From the NCBI GenBank assembly GCA_026913215.1, contig JAPTYK010000001.1:4960001-5024000 (forward strand): DNA of 64,000 nucleotides, given 5' to 3'. The stretch is from Streptomyces diastatochromogenes. GTDB lineage: Bacteria; Actinomycetota; Actinomycetes; Streptomycetales; Streptomycetaceae. The position numbers were made by a program, and so were the translations under genes. The notes under the pieces were generated by a model. It saw only the letters and a program-made list of their open reading frames with translations, was not told where the DNA came from and ran no database searches. Shown here piece after piece: positions 28,871 to 37,269 of this stretch. How positions within the stretch are numbered: position 1 is the stretch's first letter; every line of letters starts with the position of its first letter.

Positions 28871-30772
28871 ATGCCCACGCGCCACGACATCCGTAACGTC
28901 GCCATCGTCGCCCACGTCGACCACGGCAAGACGACCATCGTCGACGCCATGCTCAAGCAGGCCGGTGCCTTCGCCGCCCACCAGCAGCTCGACGACCGCA
29001 TGATGGACTCGAACGACCTGGAGCGTGAGAAGGGCATCACGATCCTCGCCAAGAACACGGCGGTGAAGTACCACCCCAAGGACGGCGGGGCCCCGATCAC
29101 GATCAACATCATCGACACCCCCGGCCACGCCGACTTCGGTGGCGAGGTCGAGCGCGGTCTGTCGATGGTGGACGCCGTCGTCCTCCTGGTGGACGCCTCC
29201 GAGGGTCCGCTCCCGCAGACCCGCTTCGTGCTGCGCAAGGCCCTCCAGCAGCGCAAGCCCGTCATCCTCTGCATCAACAAGACGGACCGCCCGGACTCCC
29301 GGATCGACGAGGTCGTCAACGAGACCTACGACCTCTTCCTCGACCTGGACGCCGACGAGGACCAGATCGAGTTCCCGATCGTCTACGCCTGCGGCCGCGA
29401 CGGCATCGCCTCGCTGACCAAGCCGGAGGACGGCACGGTCCCCCAGGACTCCGAGAACCTGGAGCCCTTCTTCTCCACCATCCTGGAGCACGTCCCGGCC
29501 CCGTCGTACGACGAGGACGCCCCCCTCCAGGCCCACGTCACCAACCTGGACGCCGACAACTTCCTCGGCCGCATCGCGCTGCTCCGCGTCGAGCAGGGCG
29601 AGCTGCGCAAGGGCCAGACGGTCGCGTGGATCAAGCGGGACGGCACCATCTCCAACGTCCGCATCACCGAGCTGATGATGACCGAGGCGCTCACCCGCAA
29701 GCCGGCCGAGGTCGCCGGCCCCGGTGACATCTGCGCCGTCGCCGGCATCCCGGACATCATGATCGGCGAGACCCTGGCCGACCCGGAGAACCCGATCGCG
29801 CTCCCGCTGATCACGGTGGACCAGCCGGCCATCTCCATGACCATCGGCACCAACACCTCGCCGCTCGTCGGCCGTGGCGGCACGGGCAAGGGCGCGGACG
29901 CCAAGGCGGCCGTCAAGGACCGCAAGGTCACCGCCCGCCAGGTCAAGGACCGTCTGGACCGCGAGCTCATCGGCAACGTCTCGCTCCGCGTCCTCGACAC
30001 CGAGCGTCCGGACGCCTGGGAGGTCCAGGGCCGTGGTGAGCTCGCGCTCGCCATCCTGGTCGAGCAGATGCGCCGCGAGGGCTTCGAGCTCACCATCGGC
30101 AAGCCGCAGGTCGTCACCAAGGAGGTCGACGGCAAGATCCACGAGCCCGTCGAGCGCCTCACGGTCGACGTCCCCGAGGAGCACATGGGCGCGGTCACGC
30201 AGCTCATGGGCGTCCGCAAGGGCCGCATGGACAACATGTCGAACCACGGCTCCGGCTGGGTCCGCATGGAGTTCGTCGTTCCGTCCCGCGGCCTCATCGG
30301 CTTCCGTACGGAGTTCCTCACCAACACCCGCGGTACGGGCATCGCCCACTCGATCCACGAGGGCCACGAGCCGTGGTTCGGCCAGCTGGTGACCCGTAAC
30401 AACGGTTCGCTGGTCGCCGACCGCGCCGGCGCGGTCACCGCCTTCGCGATGACCAACCTCCAGGAGCGCGGCGTCCTGTTCACCGAACCCGGCACCGAGG
30501 TGTACGAGGGCATGATCGTCGGCGAGAACTCCCGCTCCGACGACATGGACGTGAACATCACCAAGGAGAAGAAGCTCACCAACATGCGCTCCTCCTCCGC
30601 CGACTCCTTCGAGGCGATCGTCCCGCCGCGGAAGCTCTCCCTGGAGCAGTCCCTGGAGTTCTGCCGCGACGACGAGTGCGTCGAGGTCACCCCGGAGGCC
30701 GTGCGCATCCGCAAGGTCGTCCTGGACCAGAAGGAGCGCGGTCGTTCCGCTTCCCGCGCCAAGAACGGCTGA
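28871..30772 (+). CDS. typA: TypA/BipA ribosome-associated GTPase
   Basis: A full-length 633-residue translational GTPase. G1 AHVDHGKT (residues 14-21), switch region with EREKGITI, G3 DTPGHADFGGEVER and G4 NKTD are all present. Domain II, the EF-G-like domains III and V and the TypA-specific C-terminal domain (RGLIGFRTEFLTNTRGTG, LFTEPGTEVYEGMIVGENS) follow. TypA binds the 70S ribosome and helps assembly and growth under stress. The frame is intact, in contrast to many neighbours. A strong terminator follows about 85 bases downstream. Confidence 0.97.
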   Translation: MPTRHDIRNVAIVAHVDHGKTTIVDAMLKQAGAFAAHQQLDDRMMDSNDLEREKGITILAKNTAVKYHPKDGGAPITINIIDTPGHADFGGEVERGLSMVDAVVLLVDASEGPLPQTRFVLRKALQQRKPVILCINKTDRPDSRIDEVVNETYDLFLDLDADEDQIEFPIVYACGRDGIASLTKPEDGTVPQDSENLEPFFSTILEHVPAPSYDEDAPLQAHVTNLDADNFLGRIALLRVEQGELRKGQTVAWIKRDGTISNVRITELMMTEALTRKPAEVAGPGDICAVAGIPDIMIGETLADPENPIALPLITVDQPAISMTIGTNTSPLVGRGGTGKGADAKAAVKDRKVTARQVKDRLDRELIGNVSLRVLDTERPDAWEVQGRGELALAILVEQMRREGFELTIGKPQVVTKEVDGKIHEPVERLTVDVPEEHMGAVTQLMGVRKGRMDNMSNHGSGWVRMEFVVPSRGLIGFRTEFLTNTRGTGIAHSIHEGHEPWFGQLVTRNNGSLVADRAGAVTAFAMTNLQERGVLFTEPGTEVYEGMIVGENSRSDDMDVNITKEKKLTNMRSSSADSFEAIVPPRKLSLEQSLEFCRDDECVEVTPEAVRIRKVVLDQKERGRSASRAKNG

Positions 30773-30857
30773 GTAAGGTCGCATACGGCCGCTGACGGCG
30801 GGGTAGATCACGTTCCTGTGATCTACGCCGCTCTCGGCTGACAGGACGTCAGCATTG

Positions 30858-30898
30858 AGCCCGGGCCCCACAGGCACTGTGGGGGCCCGGGCTTTTCG
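30858..30898 (+). terminator. Rho-independent terminator after typA
   Basis: AGCCCGGGCCCCACAG (30858-30873), a 3-base loop, then CTGTGGGGGCCCGGGCT (30877-30893) and TTTT. The right arm has five G where the left has four C, a one-base bulge that may itself be a lost base. Confidence 0.85.
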
Positions 30899-31055
30899 TC
30901 AAGTTTCGTCAAATCCATTTCGGGGGCCGGGCGTCCGCATATCGGTGATCGCTCTCCGGTACGTGTGTTAACGGTCCGTTTCGCGGGTGTCTGTCTGTGC
31001 TCAGTTTGTCCGGATTTCGGTCTTCAGGGCCCCGTCGATGTTGTCAAAACGAGAC

Positions 31056-31120
31056 CACTTAAGTGTGGTTTACAGCCCGGACGTACTTAATAGTTGGCTC
31101 CATTGAGCTCGGGTCAATGG
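31056..31120 (+). promoter_or_regulatory. Two inverted repeats upstream of the first peptide-transport operon
   Basis: CACTTAAGTG (31056-31065) is a perfect 10-bp palindrome inside ACCAC...GTGGT. CCATTGA (31100-31106) and TCAATGG (31114-31120) form a perfect 7-bp inverted repeat with a 7-base spacer. Both lie in a relatively AT-rich leader 130-190 bases before the binding-protein start and are good operator candidates. The whole gap 30773-31248 has no other gene. Confidence 0.45.
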
Positions 31121-31248
31121 GTCACGCACTGTGGGAGTGCCGACTCACGAGCACACTCGGGGTACTTGGGTCCAAAGCCGTCAGGGGTGTCGGCGAGACT
31201 CGAAGTGCCCCTCTTGTAGTGACAAAGTGGACTCATGAGGAGGAACCC

Positions 31249-32889
31249 ATGCGCGGTGCCAAGAGCGCCAAGTGGGTAACGGGCGCGATCATCGTCGCCC
31301 TTGCTGCGACCGCCTGTGGCGGGGGGAAGAGCGACGGCGGCAGCGACGCCAAGGCTGTTGACCCGAACGGAATCTTCTCCATCGAGCTGGGCGAGCCGGA
31401 GAAGCCGCTGCTCACCGGCGACACGATGGAGTCCAACGGCTCCGCCGTCATGTCCGGCCTGTTCTCGACCCTGGTCGACTACAAGGCCGACGGCTCGCTG
31501 ACGATGGTCAACGCCGAGTCGGTCACCACGACGGACTCGAAGACCTGGACCGTCAAGCTCAAGCCGGGCTGGACCTTCCACGACGGCACCCCGGTCACCG
31601 CCAAGTCCTACGTGGACGCGTGGAACTGGAACGCCAGCCTGAAGAACGCCCAGGGCCTCGCGTCCTGGTTCGCGGACATCAAGGGCTTCGACAAGGTCCA
31701 CCCGGACGCCGAGGGCGCCAAGCAGACCTCCGACAAGCTGGACGGTCTGAAGGTCGTCGACGAGAACACCTTCACGATCGAGCTCTCGAAGTCCGTCCCG
31801 TACTTCGGCCACAAGCTCGCGTACATCGTCTTCGCGCCGCTCCCGGAGTCCTTCTACAAGCTGGACACCAAGGCCCGGGGCCAGGCCCCGATCGGCAACG
31901 GTCCCTACAAGTTCAAGAGCTGGGACCACAAGAAGAAGATCGAGATCGTCCGCTACGACGGCTACAAGGGCCCGAACAAGGCGAAGAACGGCGGTGTGGT
32001 CTTCAAGAACTACACCACCCTCGAGGCCGCGTACGAGGACCTGAAGTCCGGCAACGTCGACGTCCTGCGTCAGATCGCGCCGAAGGACCTCCCGGTCTAC
32101 CGTCAGGACCTCGGCGACCGCGCCGTGGACCAGGCGTACTCCGCGATCCAGACCATCGCCGTCGCCTTCTACGCCGACCAGTGGAAGAAGCCGAAGCAGG
32201 TCGACCCGCGCGTCATCCAGGGTCTGTCCATGGCGATCGACCGCGCCACCATCACCAAGACGGTGCTGAACGGCACGCGTGAGCCCGCGACCGGCTGGGT
32301 CGCCAAGGGCGTCCTGGGCTTCCAGGAGGACGGCGGCAACGGCGTCACCAAGTACGACCCGGCCGAGGCCAAGAAGCTCATCGCGGCCGGCGGCGGCGTC
32401 CCGGGCAACAAGATCTCGATCCAGTACAACGCCGACGGTGGCCACAAGGAGTGGGTGGACGCTGTCTGCAACTCCATCCAGCAGGCCACCAGCGTCCAGT
32501 GCGTCGGCGACGGCAAGCCGGACTTCCAGGCCGACCTCCAGGCCCGTAAGACCAAGCAGGTCAAGTCGCTCTACCGCTCCGGCTGGGTGCTCGACTACCC
32601 GGTGAACGCCAACTTCATCTCGGACCTGTTCCGTACGGGTGCCGGCGGCAACCAGGGCGACTTCTCCAACAAGGAGCTGGACGCCAAGATCGCGAAGGCC
32701 GACTCCGCCAAGACCCTTGACGAGTCCGTCAAGGCCTACCAGGCGATCGAGAAGGACCTCAAGAACTACATGCCGTCCATCCCGCTCTGGTACTACAAGG
32801 TCAACGCGGGCTTCTCCGAGAAGGTTTCGGGTGTCGCCTACGGTCAGGACGGCGACCCGATCCTGACCGGCGTCGAGGTCAAGAAGTAA
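31249..32889 (+). CDS. Oligopeptide ABC transporter binding lipoprotein (first operon)
   Basis: The start MRGAKSAKWVTGAIIVALAA with lipobox ATAC is a lipoprotein signal. The family 5 peptide-binding fold is clear: WTVKLKPGWTFHDGTPVTAK, GNGPYKFKSWDHKKKIEIVR, LSMAIDRATITKTVLNGT, PSIPLWYYKVNAG. It should bind peptides outside the membrane and hand them to the permeases encoded downstream. GAGGAGG precedes ATG 31249. The frame is intact at 546 aa. It is first in a complete five-gene operon next to typA; from memory this position resembles the bldK region of S. coelicolor, so a link to development is a reasonable inference. Confidence 0.92.
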   Translation: MRGAKSAKWVTGAIIVALAATACGGGKSDGGSDAKAVDPNGIFSIELGEPEKPLLTGDTMESNGSAVMSGLFSTLVDYKADGSLTMVNAESVTTTDSKTWTVKLKPGWTFHDGTPVTAKSYVDAWNWNASLKNAQGLASWFADIKGFDKVHPDAEGAKQTSDKLDGLKVVDENTFTIELSKSVPYFGHKLAYIVFAPLPESFYKLDTKARGQAPIGNGPYKFKSWDHKKKIEIVRYDGYKGPNKAKNGGVVFKNYTTLEAAYEDLKSGNVDVLRQIAPKDLPVYRQDLGDRAVDQAYSAIQTIAVAFYADQWKKPKQVDPRVIQGLSMAIDRATITKTVLNGTREPATGWVAKGVLGFQEDGGNGVTKYDPAEAKKLIAAGGGVPGNKISIQYNADGGHKEWVDAVCNSIQQATSVQCVGDGKPDFQADLQARKTKQVKSLYRSGWVLDYPVNANFISDLFRTGAGGNQGDFSNKELDAKIAKADSAKTLDESVKAYQAIEKDLKNYMPSIPLWYYKVNAGFSEKVSGVAYGQDGDPILTGVEVKK

Positions 32890-33059
32890 TCACCCAAGCG
32901 TAGTCCGCACGCCGTCACGGGACTGACGGAACGTCAGTCCCGTCCCGGCGCCTTACGCAGCGGCTGGGGGGCCCTTCCACGACATCGCCATGCCCGAATC
33001 CGGGCATGCTGTCGAGGGAGGGCCCGTCGGTTGCGCTGTCACATCTCAACGGAGGCATG

Positions 33060-33992
33060 ATGGGGCGTTATGTCGCACGACGACTGCTCCAGATGATCCC
33101 GGTTTTCCTCGGGACGACCCTGCTGATCTTTGCCATGGTGCACGCGCTGCCCGGTGACCCCGTGCTGGCGTTGTTCGGCGACAAGGGCGCCGACCCGGCG
33201 ACGCTCGCCGCGAAGCGCCACGAGCTGGGGCTCGACAAGCCCACATGGCAGCAGTACTTGTTCTACATGCGGGACATGATCCTGCACCTGGACTTCGGCA
33301 GCCAGATCCGCAACGGACGGCCGGTCACCGAGGTGCTGGGAGACGCGTTCCCCATCACCCTCCAGCTTGGCATCCTGGCCTTCGCCATCGAGCTCGTCTT
33401 CGGCATCGGCCTGGGCATCGTCGGTGGTCTGCGTGCCGGCCGCCTGGCGGACAACCTGATCCTGATCTTCACCCTGCTGATCATCTCGATCCCGGTCTTC
33501 GTCCTCGGCTACATCATCAAGATGGTCTTCGCCTTCAACCTGGGCTGGATCGAGCCGAACGTCGCCACCGAGCCCGAGTGGAGCCAGCTGATCGCCCCCG
33601 CCGTCGTGCTCGGCGGTCTCTCCCTCGCGTACGTGGCCCGACTGACCCGTACCTCCATGGCGGAGAACCTGCGCGCCGACTACATGCGCACGGCCGTCGC
33701 CAAGGGCCTGCCGCGCCGCCGCGTCATCGGCGTCCACCTCATGCGCAACTCGATGATCCCCGTGGTCACCTTCCTCGGCACCGACATCGGCGCCATCATG
33801 GGCGGTGCGGTCGTCACCGAGTTCATCTTCAACATCCACGGCATCGGCGGCGTCATCGCCGAGTCGATCTCCCGGCGCGAAGGTTCGACCCTGGTGGGCC
33901 TCGTCACCATCCTGGTGATCGTCTACCTCGTCACCAGCCTGCTCATCGACCTGCTGTACGCGGTCCTGGACCCGAGGATCCGGTATGCCTGA
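33060..33992 (+). CDS. Peptide ABC transporter permease, DppB type (first operon)
   Basis: The pattern MGRYVARRLLQMIPVFLGTT with the first helix is typical of DppB/OppB. The EAA-loop region reads MAENLRADYMRTAVAKGLPR followed by HLMRNSMIPVVTFLG, which contacts the ATPase. About six membrane helices are expected. GGAGG lies 4 bases before ATG 33060; an extra in-frame ATG at 33057 is too close to it. The frame is intact. It ends 8 bases inside the next permease gene, so the two are coupled. Confidence 0.93.
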   Translation: MGRYVARRLLQMIPVFLGTTLLIFAMVHALPGDPVLALFGDKGADPATLAAKRHELGLDKPTWQQYLFYMRDMILHLDFGSQIRNGRPVTEVLGDAFPITLQLGILAFAIELVFGIGLGIVGGLRAGRLADNLILIFTLLIISIPVFVLGYIIKMVFAFNLGWIEPNVATEPEWSQLIAPAVVLGGLSLAYVARLTRTSMAENLRADYMRTAVAKGLPRRRVIGVHLMRNSMIPVVTFLGTDIGAIMGGAVVTEFIFNIHGIGGVIAESISRREGSTLVGLVTILVIVYLVTSLLIDLLYAVLDPRIRYA

Positions 33993-34938
33993 CGTGACCA
34001 AGACCGCCACGGCCGTCGAGGACGCCGTCGCCACCCCCTCGGTGGACGCGTCCGAGCCGTCGGCGAAGCAGGAGAAGGCCCGCAGCCTCTGGGGCGACGC
34101 CTGGGCCGACCTGCGCCGCAACCCGTACTTCATCGTCTCGTCGATCCTGATCGCGCTGCTGCTCCTCGTGTCGGCGTGGCCGGGCCTCTTCACCAGCGCG
34201 TCCCCGACCGCCGGTGACCTGGTCCACCACTTCCTGAGCAAGCCCGAGCTGAGCAAGGTCGGTTCGCCGGAGTGGCTGGGCTACGACGGCCAGGGCCGCT
34301 CGGTCTACGCCCGCCTGATCCACGGCACCCGCGCCTCCGTCACCGTCGGCATCGCCGTCACCGCGATCGTCACCATCGTCGGCGGCTTCATGGGCATGAT
34401 CGCCGGCTACTTCGGCGGCATCGTCGACACGGTCCTCTCCCGGATCACGGACATCTTCTTCGGCATCCCGTTCCTGCTCGGCGCCATGGTCGTCCTGCAG
34501 TCGTTCGTCGAGCGGACCGTCTGGGTCGTCGTCTTCGCCCTCGCGTTCCTCGGCTGGACGCAGATCACCCGCGTCATGCGCGGTGCCGTGATCACCATCA
34601 AGCAGGCCGACTACGTCCACGCGGCCAAGGCCCTGGGCGCCGGCACCACCCGGATCCTGTTCAAGCACATCCTGCCGAACGCCATGGCCCCCGTGATCGT
34701 CGTCGCGACCATCGCGCTCGGCGGCTACATCTCGGCCGAGGCGACCCTGTCCTTCCTGGGACTGGGCCTCGCCGCCCCGACCGTCTCCTGGGGTGTCGAC
34801 ATCTCCGCCGGTGTCGCGCAGATCCGAGTGGCCCCGCACATCCTGCTCTGGCCCTCGATCATGCTGAGCCTCACCGTTCTGGCGTTCATCATGCTCGGCG
34901 AAGCCGTCCGCAACGCCCTCGACCCCAAGCTGCGCTGA
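33985..34938 (+). CDS. Peptide ABC transporter permease, DppC type (first operon)
   Basis: A hydrophilic N-terminus of about 45 residues precedes the DppC core: WADLRRNPYFIVSSILIALL, YDGQGRSVYARLIHGTRASV, and the EAA motif QADYVHAAKALGAGTTRILF with HILPNAMAPVIVVAT. It ends EAVRNALDPKLR, the family signature. It pairs with the DppB-type protein to form the channel. The frame is intact, overlaps the upstream gene by 8 bases and is followed 14 bases later by the first ATPase gene. Confidence 0.93.
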   Translation: MPDVTKTATAVEDAVATPSVDASEPSAKQEKARSLWGDAWADLRRNPYFIVSSILIALLLLVSAWPGLFTSASPTAGDLVHHFLSKPELSKVGSPEWLGYDGQGRSVYARLIHGTRASVTVGIAVTAIVTIVGGFMGMIAGYFGGIVDTVLSRITDIFFGIPFLLGAMVVLQSFVERTVWVVVFALAFLGWTQITRVMRGAVITIKQADYVHAAKALGAGTTRILFKHILPNAMAPVIVVATIALGGYISAEATLSFLGLGLAAPTVSWGVDISAGVAQIRVAPHILLWPSIMLSLTVLAFIMLGEAVRNALDPKLR

Positions 34939-34952
34939 GGAGGGCGTAACAG

Positions 34953-36008
34953 ATGAGCATCATCGACAAGACCGCGGCCGTCCCGGCGCCGCGCGGCGGC
35001 GACCACACCGGTCCGCTGCTCGAAGTCAAGGACCTGCACGTCGAGTTCCACACCCGTGACGGTGTGGCCAAGGCGGTCAACGGCGTCAACTACTCGGTGA
35101 ACGCCGGCGAGACCCTCGCCGTCCTCGGCGAGTCCGGCTCCGGCAAGTCCGTCACCGCCCAGGCCATCATGGGCATCCTCGACATGCCCCCCGGCAAGAT
35201 CCCGCAGGGCGAGATCCTGTTCCGCGGCGAGGACATGCTGAAGATGTCCGAGGAGGAGCGCCGGAAGATCCGCGGCCGGAAGATCGCGATGATCTTCCAG
35301 GACGCGCTGTCCTCCCTCAACCCGGTCCTCAACGTCGGCTACCAGCTCGGCGAGATGTTCCGGGTGCACCACGGCATGTCCAAGAAGGACGCCAAGGTCA
35401 AGGCCATCGAGCTGATGGACAAGGTCAAGATCCCCGCCGCCAAGGCCCGGGTCGACGACTACCCCCACCAGTTCTCCGGCGGCATGCGCCAGCGCATCAT
35501 GATCGCCATGGCGCTCGCCCTGGAGCCGGACCTGATCATCGCCGACGAGCCCACCACAGCTCTCGACGTGACCGTCCAGGCCCAGGTCATGGACCTCCTC
35601 GCGGAGCTCCAGCAGGAATACAACATGGGCCTGATCCTGATCACCCACGACCTCGGCGTCGTCGCCGACGTCGCGGACAAGATCGCCGTGATGTACGCCG
35701 GCCGGATCGTCGAGCAGGCGCCGGTGCACGAGCTGTACAAGCGCCCGGCCCACCCGTACACCCGGGGCCTCCTCGACTCGATCCCGCGCCTGGACCAGAA
35801 GGGCCAGGAGCTCTACGCGATCAAGGGCCTGCCGCCCAACCTGCTCAAGGTGCCCACCGGCTGCGCCTTCAACCCGCGCTGCCCCAAGGCCGACGACATC
35901 TGCCGCACGGAGATCCCGGCCCTGGTGCCGGTCACCGAGCAGGACGGCGCGGACCTCCCGGGCCGTAAGAGCGCCTGCCACTTCTGGAAGGAGACGATCC
36001 ATGGCTGA
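34953..36008 (+). CDS. Peptide ABC transporter ATPase, DppD type (first operon)
   Basis: Walker A GESGSGKS (about residue 57), signature FSGGMRQRIMIAMALALEP, Walker B LIIADEPTTALD and an H-loop in ITHDLGVVADVADK are all intact. The C-terminal oligopeptide-transporter extension has the Cys pattern GCAFNPRCPKADDIC. It drives peptide import with the DppF-type partner encoded next, which it overlaps by 8 bases. The frame is intact at 351 aa. Confidence 0.94.
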   Translation: MSIIDKTAAVPAPRGGDHTGPLLEVKDLHVEFHTRDGVAKAVNGVNYSVNAGETLAVLGESGSGKSVTAQAIMGILDMPPGKIPQGEILFRGEDMLKMSEEERRKIRGRKIAMIFQDALSSLNPVLNVGYQLGEMFRVHHGMSKKDAKVKAIELMDKVKIPAAKARVDDYPHQFSGGMRQRIMIAMALALEPDLIIADEPTTALDVTVQAQVMDLLAELQQEYNMGLILITHDLGVVADVADKIAVMYAGRIVEQAPVHELYKRPAHPYTRGLLDSIPRLDQKGQELYAIKGLPPNLLKVPTGCAFNPRCPKADDICRTEIPALVPVTEQDGADLPGRKSACHFWKETIHG

Positions 36009-37089
36009 CCTCAGCAACAACGACGAGGCCGTGGCCGCCGCCATCGAGGCCCCCGTGGCCGCCGGCGAGCCGATCCTCCAGGTGCGCAACCTGCAGAAGC
36101 ACTTCCCGCTGACGCAGGGCATCCTCTTCAAGAAGCAGGTCGGCGCGGTCAAGGCCGTGGACGGGGTCTCCTTCGACCTCTTCCAGGGCGAGACCCTCGG
36201 CATCGTGGGCGAGTCCGGCTGTGGCAAGTCCACGGTCGCCAAGCTCCTGATGAACCTGGAGCGGGCCACCGCCGGCGAGGTCTTCTACAAGGGCCAGGAC
36301 ATCACCAAGCTGTCCGGGCGCGCGCTGAAGGCCGTCCGCCGCAACATCCAGATGGTCTTCCAGGACCCGTACACCTCGCTGAACCCGCGCATGACGGTCG
36401 GCGACATCATCGGCGAGCCCTTCGACATCCACCCCGAGGTGGCCCCGAAGGGCGACCGGCGCCGCAAGGTGCAGGAGCTCCTCGACGTCGTCGGTCTGAA
36501 CCCGGAGTACATCAACCGGTACCCGCACCAGTTCTCCGGCGGTCAGCGCCAGCGCATCGGCATCGCCCGCGGCCTCGCGCTCAACCCGGAGATCATCATC
36601 TGCGACGAGCCGGTCTCGGCCCTGGACGTCTCCGTCCAGGCGCAGGTCATCAACCTGATGGGGAAGCTCCAGGACGAGTTCAACCTCTCCTACATCTTCA
36701 TCGCGCACGACCTGTCGATCGTCCGGCACATCTCGGACCGCGTCGGCGTCATGTACCTCGGCAAGATGGCCGAGATCGGTACGGACGAGCAGATCTACGA
36801 GCACCCGACGCACCCGTACACGCAGGCGCTGCTCTCCGCGGTGCCGGTGCCGGACCCGGAGGCCCGCGCGCACCGCGAGCGGATCATCCTCACCGGTGAC
36901 GTCCCCTCGCCGGCCAACCCGCCGTCGGGCTGCAGCTTCCGCACCCGCTGCTGGAAGGCGCAGGAGAAGTGCTCGCAGGAGGTCCCGGTCCTCGCGATCC
37001 CGCAGCGCTTCCAGGGCCAGGACATCCCGGCCGCCCACTCCTCGGCGTGCCACTTCGCCGAGGAGAAGCAGGTCGTCCCGGTGAGCTGA
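36001..37089 (+). CDS. Peptide ABC transporter ATPase, DppF type (first operon)
   Basis: Begins with the DppF-type LQVRNLQKHFPLTQGILFKK and has Walker A GESGCGKST, signature FSGGQRQRIGIARGLALNP and Walker B IIICDEPVSALDVS. The C-terminus carries the related Cys pattern GCSFRTRCWKAQEKC. It is the last gene of the operon; a strong terminator begins 15 bases after its stop. The frame is intact at 362 aa. Confidence 0.94.
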   Translation: MADLSNNDEAVAAAIEAPVAAGEPILQVRNLQKHFPLTQGILFKKQVGAVKAVDGVSFDLFQGETLGIVGESGCGKSTVAKLLMNLERATAGEVFYKGQDITKLSGRALKAVRRNIQMVFQDPYTSLNPRMTVGDIIGEPFDIHPEVAPKGDRRRKVQELLDVVGLNPEYINRYPHQFSGGQRQRIGIARGLALNPEIIICDEPVSALDVSVQAQVINLMGKLQDEFNLSYIFIAHDLSIVRHISDRVGVMYLGKMAEIGTDEQIYEHPTHPYTQALLSAVPVPDPEARAHRERIILTGDVPSPANPPSGCSFRTRCWKAQEKCSQEVPVLAIPQRFQGQDIPAAHSSACHFAEEKQVVPVS

Positions 37090-37104
37090 CCCGCCGAGCG
37101 TGAG

Positions 37105-37142
37105 GGGCGCCCCGGTCCGTTGCGGACCGGGGCGCCCTTCTT
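37105..37142 (+). terminator. Terminator after the first peptide-transport operon
   Basis: GGGCGCCCCGGTCCG (37105-37119), loop TTG, then CGGACCGGGGCGCCC (37123-37137): a perfect 15-bp stem followed by TTCTT. Confidence 0.85.
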
Positions 37143-37213
37143 CGTACTCCCGGGCGTTCTCCGGGGGCGCCCTCCGGGGCATCCGTCCGGGCGCCGTAAA
37201 AGTGCACCCCCGT

Positions 37214-37251
37214 CAATATCGGGTGATATTGGGGCCTAAGTCAGACTTAGG
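37214..37251 (+). promoter_or_regulatory. Two adjacent perfect inverted repeats before the second binding-protein gene
   Basis: CAATATC (37214-37220), GGGT, GATATTG (37225-37231), then CCTAAGTC (37235-37242), A, GACTTAGG (37244-37251). Both are perfect, and AT-rich for this genome. They lie 19-56 bases before ATG 37270, so they could be an operator overlapping the promoter or a 5'-leader structure. The ribosome site GGGAGG is just downstream. Confidence 0.5.
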
Positions 37252-37269
37252 AGATACGGGAGGCACTCC

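Noticed and set aside
28625..30877. Very long open frame antisense to typA
   Set aside because: In DNA this GC-rich the antisense frame of a real gene is often open. The sense strand encodes an unmistakable full-length TypA, and the antisense product is low-complexity.
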